A stretch of DNA of 64,000 nucleotides. It comes from Hippasteria phrygiana (Eukaryota; Echinodermata; Asteroidea; Valvatida; Goniasteridae). This document shows positions 34,943-47,914 of the stretch, piece after piece. Within the stretch, counting starts at the first letter, position 1, and every line of letters starts with the position of its first letter. The notes below the pieces were generated by a model. It worked only from the letters and a program-made list of their open reading frames with translations. It did no database searches and had not been told where the DNA came from. Where the stretch lies: contig JAZGUH010000224.1 of assembly GCA_037893225.1 (NCBI GenBank), positions 1,488,001-1,552,000 of the forward strand, in the 5' to 3' direction. Made by a program: the position numbers and the translations under genes.

Positions 34943-37461
34943 TGAGTGTTCTGAACACCCCAGGGCCAGTTTCGAGCTCATCGTTGAAAAAAGTTCCGAA
35001 TTTTTTTTCTCTCCAATTGGCATTTCAACAAAACCAACGCGCCTAGCTCGGCGTATGGAGTGTTCTGAACACCCCAGGGCCAGTTTCGAGCACATCGCTG
35101 AAAAAAGTTCCGAATTGTTTTTCTCTCCAATTGGCATTTCAACAAAACCAACGCGCCTAGCTCGGCGTATCGAGTGTTCTGAACACCCAAGGGCCAGTTT
35201 CGAGCACATCGCTGAAAAAACTTTTTACGATTTTTTTGAAAACCCCACGTCCTGTTTCGAACACATCGCTGAAAAAAATGTTTCGAATTTGTTTCTCTCC
35301 AATTGCCATTTCAACAAAACGAACGCGCCCAGGGCGGCGTAATGGAGTGTTCTGAATACCCCAGGGCCAGTTTCGAGCACATCGCTGAAAAAAATGTTTC
35401 GAATTTTTTTCTCTCCAATTGGCATTTCAACATAACCAACGCGCCTAGCTCGGCGTATAGAGTGTTCTGAACACCCCCTTGGCCAGTTTCGAGCACATCG
35501 CTGAAAAAAAATATTTCGATTTTTTTTGAAAATCCCACGTCCAGTTTCGAGCACATCGCTGAAAAAAATGTTTCGAATTTTTTTCTCTCCAATTGGCATT
35601 TCAACATAACCAACGCGCCTAGCTCGGCGTATAGAGTGTTCTGAACACCCCCTTGGCCAGTTTCGAGCACATCGCTGAAAAAAATATTTCGAATTTTTTG
35701 AACACTCCACGTCCAGTTTCGAGCACATCGCTGAAAAAAATGTTTCAAATATTTTTCTCTCCAATTGGCATTTCAACAAAACCAACGCGCCTAGCTCGGC
35801 GTATAGAGTGTTCTGAACACCCCAGGGCCCGTTTCGAGCACATCGCTGAAAAAAATGTTTCGAATTTTTTCTCTCCAATTGGCATTTCAACAAAACCAAC
35901 GCGCCTAGCTCGGCGTATAGAGTGTTCTGAACACCCAAGGGCCAGTTTCGAGCACATCGCTGAAAAAAAATTTTACGATTTTTTTGAAAACCCCACGTCC
36001 AGTTTCGAGCACATCGCTAAAAAAAAACTTTTTCGAATTTTTTGAAAACCCCACGTCCAGTTTCGAGCACATCGCTGAAAAAAGTTCCGAATTGTTTTTC
36101 TCTCCAATTGGCATTTCAACAAAACCAACGCGCCCAGGGCGGCGTAATGGAGTGTTCTGAATACCCCAGGGCCAGTTTCGAGCACATCGCTGAAAAAAAT
36201 ATTTCGAATTTTTTGAACACTCCACGTCCAGTTTCGAGCACATCGCTGAAAAAAATGTTTCAAATATTTTTCTCTCCAATTGGCATTTCAACATAACCAA
36301 CGCGCCTAGCTCGGCGTATAGAGTGTTCTGAACACCCAAGGGCCAGTTTCGAGCACATCGCTGAAAAAATAATTTTCGATTTTTTTGAAAACCCCACGTC
36401 CAGTTTCGAGCACATCGCTGCAAAAAAATGTTTCGAATTTGTTTCTCTCCAATTGGCATTTCAACAAAACCAACGCGCCTAGCTCGGCGTATGGAGTGTT
36501 CTGAACACCCCAGGGCCAGTTTCGAGCACATCGCTGAAAAAAAATATTTCGATTTTTTTTGAAAACCCCAGGGCCAGTTTCGAGCACATCGCTGAAAAAA
36601 GTTCCGAATTGTTTTTCTCTCCAATTGGCATTTCAACAAAACCAACGCGCCTAGCTCGGCGTATTGAGTGTTCTGAACACCCCAGGGCCAGTTTCGAGCT
36701 CATCGTTGAAAAAAGTTCCGAATTTTTTTTCTCTCCAATTGGCATTTCAACAAAACCAACGCGCCTAGCTCGGCGTATAGAGTGTTCTGAACACCCAGGG
36801 CCAGTTTCGAGCACATCGCTGAAAAAAAATTTTACGATTTTTTTTGAAAACCCCACGTCCAGTTTCGAGCACATCGCTAAAAAAAAACTTTTTCGAATTT
36901 TTTGAAAACCCCACGTCCAGTTTCGAACACATCGCTGAAAAAAATGTTTCGAATTTTTTTCTCTCCAATTGGCATTTCAACAAAACCAACGCGCCTAGCT
37001 CGGCGTATTGAGTGTTCTGAACACCCCAGGGCCAGTTTCGAGCACATCGCTGAAAAAAGTTCCGAATTGTTTTTCTCTCCAATTGGCATTTCAACAAAAC
37101 GAACGCGCCCAGGGCGGCGTAATGGAGTGTTCTGAATACCCCAGGGCCAGTTTCGAGCACATCGCTGAAAAAAATATTTCGAATTTTTTGAACACTCCAC
37201 GTCCAGTTTCGAGCACATCGCTGAAAAAAATGTTTCAAATATTTTTCTCTCCAATTGGCATTTCAACATAACCAACGCGCCTAGCTCGGCGTATGGAGTG
37301 TTCTGAACACCCCAGGGCCAGTTTCGAGCACATCGCTGAAAAAAGTTCCGAATTGTTTTTCTCTCCAATTGGCATTTCAACAAAACCAACGCGCCTAGCT
37401 CGGCGTATTGAGTGTTCTGAACACCCCAGGGCCAGTTTCGAGCTCATCGTTGAAAAAAGTT
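34267..37461 (+). repeat. 3.2-kb block, left copy (offset 4,472 bp)
   Basis: Matches 38,739-41,933 at an offset of 4,472 bp. The left edge is near an S with eight T's here and seven in the other copy. The right edge is GTTTCG (37,462 is T) against GTTCCG (41,934 is C). It includes the S-to-L junction (36,057) and the chimeric L (36,126). The other copy carries a G-to-T in an S unit near 41,319 that is absent here. Confidence 0.84.
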
Positions 37462-37973
37462 TCGAATTTTTTTCTCTCCAATTGGCATTTCAACAAAACC
37501 AACGCGCCTAGCTCGGCGTATTGAGTGTTCTGAACACCCCAGGGCCAGTTTCGAGCACATCGCTGAAAAAAGTTCCGAATTGTTTTTCTCTCCAATTGGC
37601 ATTTCAACAAAACGAACGCGCCCAGGGCGGCGTAATGGAGTGTTCTGAATACCCCAGGGCCAGTTTCGAGCACATCGCTGAAAAAATAATTTTCGATTTT
37701 TTTGAAAACCCCACGTCCAGTTTCGAGCACATCGCTGCAAAAAAATGTTTCGAATTTGTTTCTCTCCAATTGGCATTTCAACAAAACCAACGCGCCTAGC
37801 TCGGCGTATGGAGTGTTCTGAACACCCCAGGGCCAGTTTCGAGCACATCGCTGAAAAAAGTTCCGAATTGTTTTTCTCTCCAATTGGCATTTCAACAAAA
37901 CCAACGCGCCTAGCTCGGCGTATGGAGTGTTCTGAACACCCCAGGGCCAGTTTCGAGCACATCGCTGAAAAAA

Positions 37974-38738
37974 CTTTTTACGATTTTTTTGAAAACCCCA
38001 CGTCCTGTTTCGAACACATCGCTGAAAAAAATGTTTCGAATTTGTTTCTCTCCAATTGCCATTTCAACAAAACGAACGCGCCCAGGGCGGCGTAATGGAG
38101 TGTTCTGAATACCCCAGGGCCAGTTTCGAGCACATCGCTGAAAAAAATGTTTCGAATTTTTTTCTCTCCAATTGGCATTTCAACATAACCAACGCGCCTA
38201 GCTCGGCGTATAGAGTGTTCTGAACACCCCCTTGGCCAGTTTCGAGCACATCGCTGAAAAAAAATATTTCGATTTTTTTTGAAAACCCCACGTCCAGTTT
38301 CGAGCACATCGCTGAAAAAAATGTTTCGAATTTTTTTCTCTCCAATTGGCATTTCAACATAACCAACGCGCCTAGCTCGGCGTATAGAGTGTTCTGAAGA
38401 CCCCCTTGGCCAGTTTCGAGCACATCGCTGAAAAAAATATTTCGAATTTTTTGAACACTCCACGTCCAGTTTCGAGCACATCGCTGAAAAAAATGTTTCA
38501 AATATTTTTCTCTCCAATTGGCATTTCAACAAAACCAACGCGCCTAGCTCGGCGTATTGAGTGTTCTGAACACCCCAGGGCCAGTTTCGAGCTCATCGTT
38601 CAAAAAAGTTCCGAATTTTTTTTCTCTCCAATTGGCATTTCAACAAAACCAACGCGCCTAGCTCGGCGTATGGAGTGTTCTGAACACCCAAGGGCCAGTT
38701 TCGAGCACATCGCTGAAAAAAAATTTTACGATTTTTTT
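37974..38738 (+). repeat. 921-type block reached through a one-L deletion
   Basis: At 37,974 an L ending CCCCAGGG leads directly into the CTTTTTACG S unit, which elsewhere follows an L ending CCCAAGGG. One L (about 114 bp) is missing relative to 27.1 kb. The block then follows the 921-bp order, including the diverged L and a GAAGACCCCC L near 38,399. It also lacks one GAGCTCATCGTTG L compared with about 27.85 kb. Confidence 0.78.
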
Positions 38739-41700
38739 GAAAACCCCACGTCCAGTTTCGAGCACATCGCTAAAAAAAAACTTTTTCGAATTTTTTGAAA
38801 ACCCCACGTCCAGTTTCGAACACATCGCTGAAAAAAATGTTTCGAATTTTTTTCTCTCCAATTGGCATTTCAACAAAACCAACGCGCCTAGCTCGGCGTA
38901 TTGAGTGTTCTGAACACCCCAGGGCCAGTTTCGAGCTCATCGTTGAAAAAAGTTCCGAATTTTTTTTCTCTCCAATTGGCATTTCAACAAAACCAACGCG
39001 CCTAGCTCGGCGTATGGAGTGTTCTGAACACCCAGGGCCAGTTTCGAGCACATCGCTGAAAAAAGTTCCGAATTGTTTTTCTCTCCAATTGGCATTTCAA
39101 CAAAACGAACGCGCCCAGGGCGGCGTAATGGAGTGTTCTGAATACCCCAGGGCCAGTTTCGAGCACATCGCTGAAAAAAATATTTCGAATTTTTTGAACA
39201 CTCCACGTCCAGTTTCGAGCACATCGCTGAAAAAAATGTTTCAAATATTTTTCTCTCCAATTGGCATTTCAACATAACCAACGCGCCTAGCTCGGCGTAT
39301 GGAGTGTTCTGAACACCCCAGGGCCAGTTTCGAGCACATCGCTGAAAAAAGTTCCGAATTGTTTTTCTCTCCAATTGGCATTTCAACAAAACCAACGCGC
39401 CTAGCTCGGCGTATTGAGTGTTCTGAACACCCCAGGGCCAGTTTCGAGCTCATCGTTGAAAAAAGTTCCGAATTTTTTTTCTCTCCAATTGGCATTTCAA
39501 CAAAACCAACGCGCCTAGCTCGGCGTATGGAGTGTTCTGAACACCCCAGGGCCAGTTTCGAGCACATCGCTGAAAAAAGTTCCGAATTGTTTTTCTCTCC
39601 AATTGGCATTTCAACAAAACCAACGCGCCTAGCTCGGCGTATCGAGTGTTCTGAACACCCAAGGGCCAGTTTCGAGCACATCGCTGAAAAAACTTTTTAC
39701 GATTTTTTTGAAAACCCCACGTCCTGTTTCGAACACATCGCTGAAAAAAATGTTTCGAATTTGTTTCTCTCCAATTGCCATTTCAACAAAACGAACGCGC
39801 CCAGGGCGGCGTAATGGAGTGTTCTGAATACCCCAGGGCCAGTTTCGAGCACATCGCTGAAAAAAATGTTTCGAATTTTTTTCTCTCCAATTGGCATTTC
39901 AACATAACCAACGCGCCTAGCTCGGCGTATAGAGTGTTCTGAACACCCCCTTGGCCAGTTTCGAGCACATCGCTGAAAAAAAATATTTCGATTTTTTTTG
40001 AAAATCCCACGTCCAGTTTCGAGCACATCGCTGAAAAAAATGTTTCGAATTTTTTTCTCTCCAATTGGCATTTCAACATAACCAACGCGCCTAGCTCGGC
40101 GTATAGAGTGTTCTGAACACCCCCTTGGCCAGTTTCGAGCACATCGCTGAAAAAAATATTTCGAATTTTTTGAACACTCCACGTCCAGTTTCGAGCACAT
40201 CGCTGAAAAAAATGTTTCAAATATTTTTCTCTCCAATTGGCATTTCAACAAAACCAACGCGCCTAGCTCGGCGTATAGAGTGTTCTGAACACCCCAGGGC
40301 CCGTTTCGAGCACATCGCTGAAAAAAATGTTTCGAATTTTTTCTCTCCAATTGGCATTTCAACAAAACCAACGCGCCTAGCTCGGCGTATAGAGTGTTCT
40401 GAACACCCAAGGGCCAGTTTCGAGCACATCGCTGAAAAAAAATTTTACGATTTTTTTGAAAACCCCACGTCCAGTTTCGAGCACATCGCTAAAAAAAAAC
40501 TTTTTCGAATTTTTTGAAAACCCCACGTCCAGTTTCGAGCACATCGCTGAAAAAAGTTCCGAATTGTTTTTCTCTCCAATTGGCATTTCAACAAAACCAA
40601 CGCGCCCAGGGCGGCGTAATGGAGTGTTCTGAATACCCCAGGGCCAGTTTCGAGCACATCGCTGAAAAAAATATTTCGAATTTTTTGAACACTCCACGTC
40701 CAGTTTCGAGCACATCGCTGAAAAAAATGTTTCAAATATTTTTCTCTCCAATTGGCATTTCAACATAACCAACGCGCCTAGCTCGGCGTATAGAGTGTTC
40801 TGAACACCCAAGGGCCAGTTTCGAGCACATCGCTGAAAAAATAATTTTCGATTTTTTTGAAAACCCCACGTCCAGTTTCGAGCACATCGCTGCAAAAAAA
40901 TGTTTCGAATTTGTTTCTCTCCAATTGGCATTTCAACAAAACCAACGCGCCTAGCTCGGCGTATGGAGTGTTCTGAACACCCCAGGGCCAGTTTCGAGCA
41001 CATCGCTGAAAAAAAATATTTCGATTTTTTTTGAAAACCCCAGGGCCAGTTTCGAGCACATCGCTGAAAAAAGTTCCGAATTGTTTTTCTCTCCAATTGG
41101 CATTTCAACAAAACCAACGCGCCTAGCTCGGCGTATTGAGTGTTCTGAACACCCCAGGGCCAGTTTCGAGCTCATCGTTGAAAAAAGTTCCGAATTTTTT
41201 TTCTCTCCAATTGGCATTTCAACAAAACCAACGCGCCTAGCTCGGCGTATAGAGTGTTCTGAACACCCAGGGCCAGTTTCGAGCACATCGCTGAAAAAAA
41301 ATTTTACGATTTTTTTTTAAAACCCCACGTCCAGTTTCGAGCACATCGCTAAAAAAAAACTTTTTCGAATTTTTTGAAAACCCCACGTCCAGTTTCGAAC
41401 ACATCGCTGAAAAAAATGTTTCGAATTTTTTTCTCTCCAATTGGCATTTCAACAAAACCAACGCGCCTAGCTCGGCGTATTGAGTGTTCTGAACACCCCA
41501 GGGCCAGTTTCGAGCACATCGCTGAAAAAAGTTCCGAATTGTTTTTCTCTCCAATTGGCATTTCAACAAAACGAACGCGCCCAGGGCGGCGTAATGGAGT
41601 GTTCTGAATACCCCAGGGCCAGTTTCGAGCACATCGCTGAAAAAAATATTTCGAATTTTTTGAACACTCCACGTCCAGTTTCGAGCACATCGCTGAAAAA

Positions 41701-41933
41701 AATGTTTCAAATATTTTTCTCTCCAATTGGCATTTCAACATAACCAACGCGCCTAGCTCGGCGTATGGAGTGTTCTGAACACCCCAGGGCCAGTTTCGAG
41801 CACATCGCTGAAAAAAGTTCCGAATTGTTTTTCTCTCCAATTGGCATTTCAACAAAACCAACGCGCCTAGCTCGGCGTATTGAGTGTTCTGAACACCCCA
41901 GGGCCAGTTTCGAGCTCATCGTTGAAAAAAGTT
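38739..41933 (+). repeat. 3.2-kb block, right copy (offset 4,472 bp)
   Basis: Second copy of 34,267-37,461. It introduces the nine-T S variant: CGA, nine T's and AAAACCCC, ending at 41,320, in place of eight T's and GAAAACCCC. This base recurs in every later copy of this S context (43,786, 45,850, 47,914, 58,156, 60,220 and 62,978), except in the separate 50.3- and 54.5-kb blocks. Confidence 0.84.
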
Positions 41934-44399
41934 CCGAATTTTTTTTCTCTCCAATTGGCATTTCAACAAAACCAACGCGCCTAGCTCGGCGTATGGAGTG
42001 TTCTGAACACCCCAGGGCCAGTTTCGAGCACATCGCTGAAAAAAGTTCCGAATTGTTTTTCTCTCCAATTGGCATTTCAACAAAACCAACGCGCCTAGCT
42101 CGGCGTATCGAGTGTTCTGAACACCCAAGGGCCAGTTTCGAGCACATCGCTGAAAAAACTTTTTACGATTTTTTTGAAAACCCCACGTCCTGTTTCGAAC
42201 ACATCGCTGAAAAAAATGTTTCGAATTTGTTTCTCTCCAATTGCCATTTCAACAAAACGAACGCGCCCAGGGCGGCGTAATGGAGTGTTCTGAATACCCC
42301 AGGGCCAGTTTCGAGCACATCGCTGAAAAAAATGTTTCGAATTTTTTTCTCTCCAATTGGCATTTCAACATAACCAACGCGCCTAGCTCGGCGTATAGAG
42401 TGTTCTGAACACCCCCTTGGCCAGTTTCGAGCACATCGCTGAAAAAAAATATTTCGATTTTTTTTGAAAATCCCACGTCCAGTTTCGAGCACATCGCTGA
42501 AAAAAATGTTTCGAATTTTTTTCTCTCCAATTGGCATTTCAACATAACCAACGCGCCTAGCTCGGCGTATAGAGTGTTCTGAACACCCCCTTGGCCAGTT
42601 TCGAGCACATCGCTGAAAAAAATATTTCGAATTTTTTGAACACTCCACGTCCAGTTTCGAGCACATCGCTGAAAAAAATGTTTCAAATATTTTTCTCTCC
42701 AATTGGCATTTCAACAAAACCAACGCGCCTAGCTCGGCGTATAGAGTGTTCTGAACACCCCAGGGCCCGTTTCGAGCACATCGCTGAAAAAAATGTTTCG
42801 AATTTTTTCTCTCCAATTGGCATTTCAACAAAACCAACGCGCCTAGCTCGGCGTATAGAGTGTTCTGAACACCCAAGGGCCAGTTTCGAGCACATCGCTG
42901 AAAAAAAATTTTACGATTTTTTTGAAAACCCCACGTCCAGTTTCGAGCACATCGCTAAAAAAAAACTTTTTCGAATTTTTTGAAAACCCCACGTCCAGTT
43001 TCGAGCACATCGCTGAAAAAAGTTCCGAATTGTTTTTCTCTCCAATTGGCATTTCAACAAAACCAACGCGCCCAGGGCGGCGTAATGGAGTGTTCTGAAT
43101 ACCCCAGGGCCAGTTTCGAGCACATCGCTGAAAAAAATATTTCGAATTTTTTGAACACTCCACGTCCAGTTTCGAGCACATCGCTGAAAAAAATGTTTCA
43201 AATATTTTTCTCTCCAATTGGCATTTCAACATAACCAACGCGCCTAGCTCGGCGTATAGAGTGTTCTGAACACCCAAGGGCCAGTTTCGAGCACATCGCT
43301 GAAAAAATAATTTTCGATTTTTTTGAAAACCCCACGTCCAGTTTCGAGCACATCGCTGCAAAAAAATGTTTCGAATTTGTTTCTCTCCAATTGGCATTTC
43401 AACAAAACCAACGCGCCTAGCTCGGCGTATGGAGTGTTCTGAACACCCCAGGGCCAGTTTCGAGCACATCGCTGAAAAAAAATATTTCGATTTTTTTTGA
43501 AAACCCCAGGGCCAGTTTCGAGCACATCGCTGAAAAAAGTTCCGAATTGTTTTTCTCTCCAATTGGCATTTCAACAAAACCAACGCGCCTAGCTCGGCGT
43601 ATTGAGTGTTCTGAACACCCCAGGGCCAGTTTCGAGCTCATCGTTGAAAAAAGTTCCGAATTTTTTTTCTCTCCAATTGGCATTTCAACAAAACCAACGC
43701 GCCTAGCTCGGCGTATAGAGTGTTCTGAACACCCAGGGCCAGTTTCGAGCACATCGCTGAAAAAAAATTTTACGATTTTTTTTTAAAACCCCACGTCCAG
43801 TTTCGAGCACATCGCTAAAAAAAAACTTTTTCGAATTTTTTGAAAACCCCACGTCCAGTTTCGAACACATCGCTGAAAAAAATGTTTCGAATTTTTTTCT
43901 CTCCAATTGGCATTTCAACAAAACCAACGCGCCTAGCTCGGCGTATTGAGTGTTCTGAACACCCCAGGGCCAGTTTCGAGCACATCGCTGAAAAAAGTTC
44001 CGAATTGTTTTTCTCTCCAATTGGCATTTCAACAAAACGAACGCGCCCAGGGCGGCGTAATGGAGTGTTCTGAATACCCCTGGGCCAGTTTCGAGCACAT
44101 CGCTGAAAAAAATATTTCGAATTTTTTGAACACTCCACGTCCAGTTTCGAGCACATCGCTGAAAAAAATGTTTCAAATATTTTTCTCTCCAATTGGCATT
44201 TCAACATAACCAACGCGCCTAGCTCGGCGTATGGAGTGTTCTGAACACCCCAGGGCCAGTTTCGAGCACATCGCTGAAAAAAGTTCCGAATTGTTTTTCT
44301 CTCCAATTGGCATTTCAACAAAACCAACGCGCCTAGCTCGGCGTATTGAGTGTTCTGAACACCCCAGGGCCAGTTTCGAGCTCATCGTTGAAAAAAGTT
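39045..44399 (+). repeat. 2,466-bp tandem repeat, two copies
   Basis: From about 39,045 the sequence repeats with a period of 2,466 bp up to 44,399. Corresponding points include 39,697 and 42,163, 40,598 and 43,064 (chimeric L), and 41,320 and 43,786 (nine-T S). The match ends where GTTCCG (41,934) is opposed by GTTTCG (44,400). A private T at 44,081 (ACCCCTGGG) lies only in the second copy. Confidence 0.86.
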
Positions 44400-45850
44400 T
44401 CGAATTTTTTTCTCTCCAATTGGCATTTCAACAAAACCAACGCGCCTAGCTCGGCGTATTGAGTGTTCTGAACACCCCAGGGCCAGTTTCGAGCACATCG
44501 CTGAAAAAAGTTCCGAATTGTTTTTCTCTCCAATTGGCATTTCAACAAAACGAACGCGCCCAGGGCGGCGTAATGGAGTGTTCTGAATACCCCAGGGCCA
44601 GTTTCGAGCACATCGCTGAAAAAATAATTTTCGATTTTTTTGAAAACCCCACGTCCAGTTTCGAGCACATCGCTGCAAAAAAATGTTTCGAATTTGTTTC
44701 TCTCCAATTGGCATTTCAACAAAACCAACGCGCCTAGCTCGGCGTATGGAGTGTTCTGAACACCCCAGGGCCAGTTTCGAGCACATCGCTGAAAAAAATG
44801 TTTCGAATTTTTTTCTCTCCAATTGGCATTTCAACATAACCAACGCGCCTAGCTCGGCGTATAGAGTGTTCTGAACACCCCCTTGGCCAGTTTCGAGCAC
44901 ATCGCTGAAAAAAAATATTTCGATTTTTTTTGAAAACCCCACGTCCAGTTTCGAGCACATCGCTGAAAAAAATGTTTCGAATTTTTTTCTCTCCAATTGG
45001 CATTTCAACATAACCAACGCGCCTAGCTCGGCGTATAGAGTGTTCTGAAGACCCCCTTGGCCAGTTTCGAGCACATCGCTGAAAAAAATATTTCGAATTT
45101 TTTGAACACTCCACGTCCAGTTTCGAGCACATCGCTGAAAAAAATGTTTCAAATATTTTTCTCTCCAATTGGCATTTCAACAAAACCAACGCGCCTAGCT
45201 CGGCGTATTGAGTGTTCTGAACACCCCAGGGCCAGTTTCGAGCTCATCGTTGAAAAAAGTTCCGAATTTTTTTTCTCTCCAATTGGCATTTCAACAAAAC
45301 CAACGCGCCTAGCTCGGCGTATTGAGTGTTCTGAACACCCCAGGGCCAGTTTCGAGCTCATCGTTCAAAAAAGTTCCGAATTTTTTTTCTCTCCAATTGG
45401 CATTTCAACAAAACCAACGCGCCTAGCTCGGCGTATGGAGTGTTCTGAACACCCAAGGGCCAGTTTCGAGCACATCGCTGAAAAAAAATTTTACGATTTT
45501 TTTGAAAACCCCACGTCCAGTTTCGAGCACATCGCTAAAAAAAAACTTTTTCGAATTTTTTGAAAACCCCACGTCCAGTTTCGAACACATCGCTGAAAAA
45601 AATGTTTCGAATTTTTTTCTCTCCAATTGGCATTTCAACAAAACCAACGCGCCTAGCTCGGCGTATTGAGTGTTCTGAACACCCCAGGGCCAGTTTCGAG
45701 CTCATCGTTGAAAAAAGTTCCGAATTTTTTTTCTCTCCAATTGGCATTTCAACAAAACCAACGCGCCTAGCTCGGCGTATAGAGTGTTCTGAACACCCAG
45801 GGCCAGTTTCGAGCACATCGCTGAAAAAAAATTTTACGATTTTTTTTTAA
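43787..45850 (+). repeat. 2,064-bp higher-order repeat, copy 1
   Basis: Bounded here by successive nine-T S units. It contains the S-S cassette, a diverged-right-half L, GTTTCG with seven T's, a TAATTTTCG S, a shortened 921-type core with a GAAGACCCCC L near 45,050, and GAGCTCATCGTTG and GTTCAAAAAAG L units. Compared with the 921 repeat, the L-S-L stretch containing CTTTTTACG and the fully diverged L is missing, so the TAATTTTCG S and one L lead directly to the CCCCCTTGG units. It carries the private T at 44,081. Confidence 0.88.
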
Positions 45851-47914
45851 AACCCCACGTCCAGTTTCGAGCACATCGCTAAAAAAAAACTTTTTCGAAT
45901 TTTTTGAAAACCCCACGTCCAGTTTCGAACACATCGCTGAAAAAAATGTTTCGAATTTTTTTCTCTCCAATTGGCATTTCAACAAAACCAACGCGCCTAG
46001 CTCGGCGTATTGAGTGTTCTGAACACCCCAGGGCCAGTTTCGAGCACATCGCTGAAAAAAGTTCCGAATTGTTTTTCTCTCCAATTGGCATTTCAACAAA
46101 ACGAACGCGCCCAGGGCGGCGTAATGGAGTGTTCTGAATACCCCAGGGCCAGTTTCGAGCACATCGCTGAAAAAAATATTTCGAATTTTTTGAACACTCC
46201 ACGTCCAGTTTCGAGCACATCGCTGAAAAAAATGTTTCAAATATTTTTCTCTCCAATTGGCATTTCAACATAACCAACGCGCCTAGCTCGGCGTATGGAG
46301 TGTTCTGAACACCCCAGGGCCAGTTTCGAGCACATCGCTGAAAAAAGTTCCGAATTGTTTTTCTCTCCAATTGGCATTTCAACAAAACCAACGCGCCTAG
46401 CTCGGCGTATTGAGTGTTCTGAACACCCCAGGGCCAGTTTCGAGCTCATCGTTGAAAAAAGTTTCGAATTTTTTTCTCTCCAATTGGCATTTCAACAAAA
46501 CCAACGCGCCTAGCTCGGCGTATTGAGTGTTCTGAACACCCCAGGGCCAGTTTCGAGCACATCGCTGAAAAAAGTTCCGAATTGTTTTTCTCTCCAATTG
46601 GCATTTCAACAAAACGAACGCGCCCAGGGCGGCGTAATGGAGTGTTCTGAATACCCCAGGGCCAGTTTCGAGCACATCGCTGAAAAAATAATTTTCGATT
46701 TTTTTGAAAACCCCACGTCCAGTTTCGAGCACATCGCTGCAAAAAAATGTTTCGAATTTGTTTCTCTCCAATTGGCATTTCAACAAAACCAACGCGCCTA
46801 GCTCGGCGTATGGAGTGTTCTGAACACCCCAGGGCCAGTTTCGAGCACATCGCTGAAAAAAATGTTTCGAATTTTTTTCTCTCCAATTGGCATTTCAACA
46901 TAACCAACGCGCCTAGCTCGGCGTATAGAGTGTTCTGAACACCCCCTTGGCCAGTTTCGAGCACATCGCTGAAAAAAAATATTTCGATTTTTTTTGAAAA
47001 CCCCACGTCCAGTTTCGAGCACATCGCTGAAAAAAATGTTTCGAATTTTTTTCTCTCCAATTGGCATTTCAACATAACCAACGCGCCTAGCTCGGCGTAT
47101 AGAGTGTTCTGAAGACCCCCTTGGCCAGTTTCGAGCACATCGCTGAAAAAAATATTTCGAATTTTTTGAACACTCCACGTCCAGTTTCGAGCACATCGCT
47201 GAAAAAAATGTTTCAAATATTTTTCTCTCCAATTGGCATTTCAACAAAACCAACGCGCCTAGCTCGGCGTATTGAGTGTTCTGAACACCCCAGGGCCAGT
47301 TTCGAGCTCATCGTTGAAAAAAGTTCCGAATTTTTTTTCTCTCCAATTGGCATTTCAACAAAACCAACGCGCCTAGCTCGGCGTATTGAGTGTTCTGAAC
47401 ACCCCAGGGCCAGTTTCGAGCTCATCGTTCAAAAAAGTTCCGAATTTTTTTTCTCTCCAATTGGCATTTCAACAAAACCAACGCGCCTAGCTCGGCGTAT
47501 GGAGTGTTCTGAACACCCAAGGGCCAGTTTCGAGCACATCGCTGAAAAAAAATTTTACGATTTTTTTGAAAACCCCACGTCCAGTTTCGAGCACATCGCT
47601 AAAAAAAAACTTTTTCGAATTTTTTGAAAACCCCACGTCCAGTTTCGAACACATCGCTGAAAAAAATGTTTCGAATTTTTTTCTCTCCAATTGGCATTTC
47701 AACAAAACCAACGCGCCTAGCTCGGCGTATTGAGTGTTCTGAACACCCCAGGGCCAGTTTCGAGCTCATCGTTGAAAAAAGTTCCGAATTTTTTTTCTCT
47801 CCAATTGGCATTTCAACAAAACCAACGCGCCTAGCTCGGCGTATAGAGTGTTCTGAACACCCAGGGCCAGTTTCGAGCACATCGCTGAAAAAAAATTTTA
47901 CGATTTTTTTTTAA
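45851..47914 (+). repeat. 2,064-bp higher-order repeat, copy 2
   Basis: Same unit order as copy 1 at an offset of exactly 2,064 bp, without the 44,081 change. With adjoining sequence (45,326-48,239) it matches 57,632-60,545 at an offset of 12,306 bp, so it is the closest relative of the repeats at the right end of the window. Confidence 0.88.
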
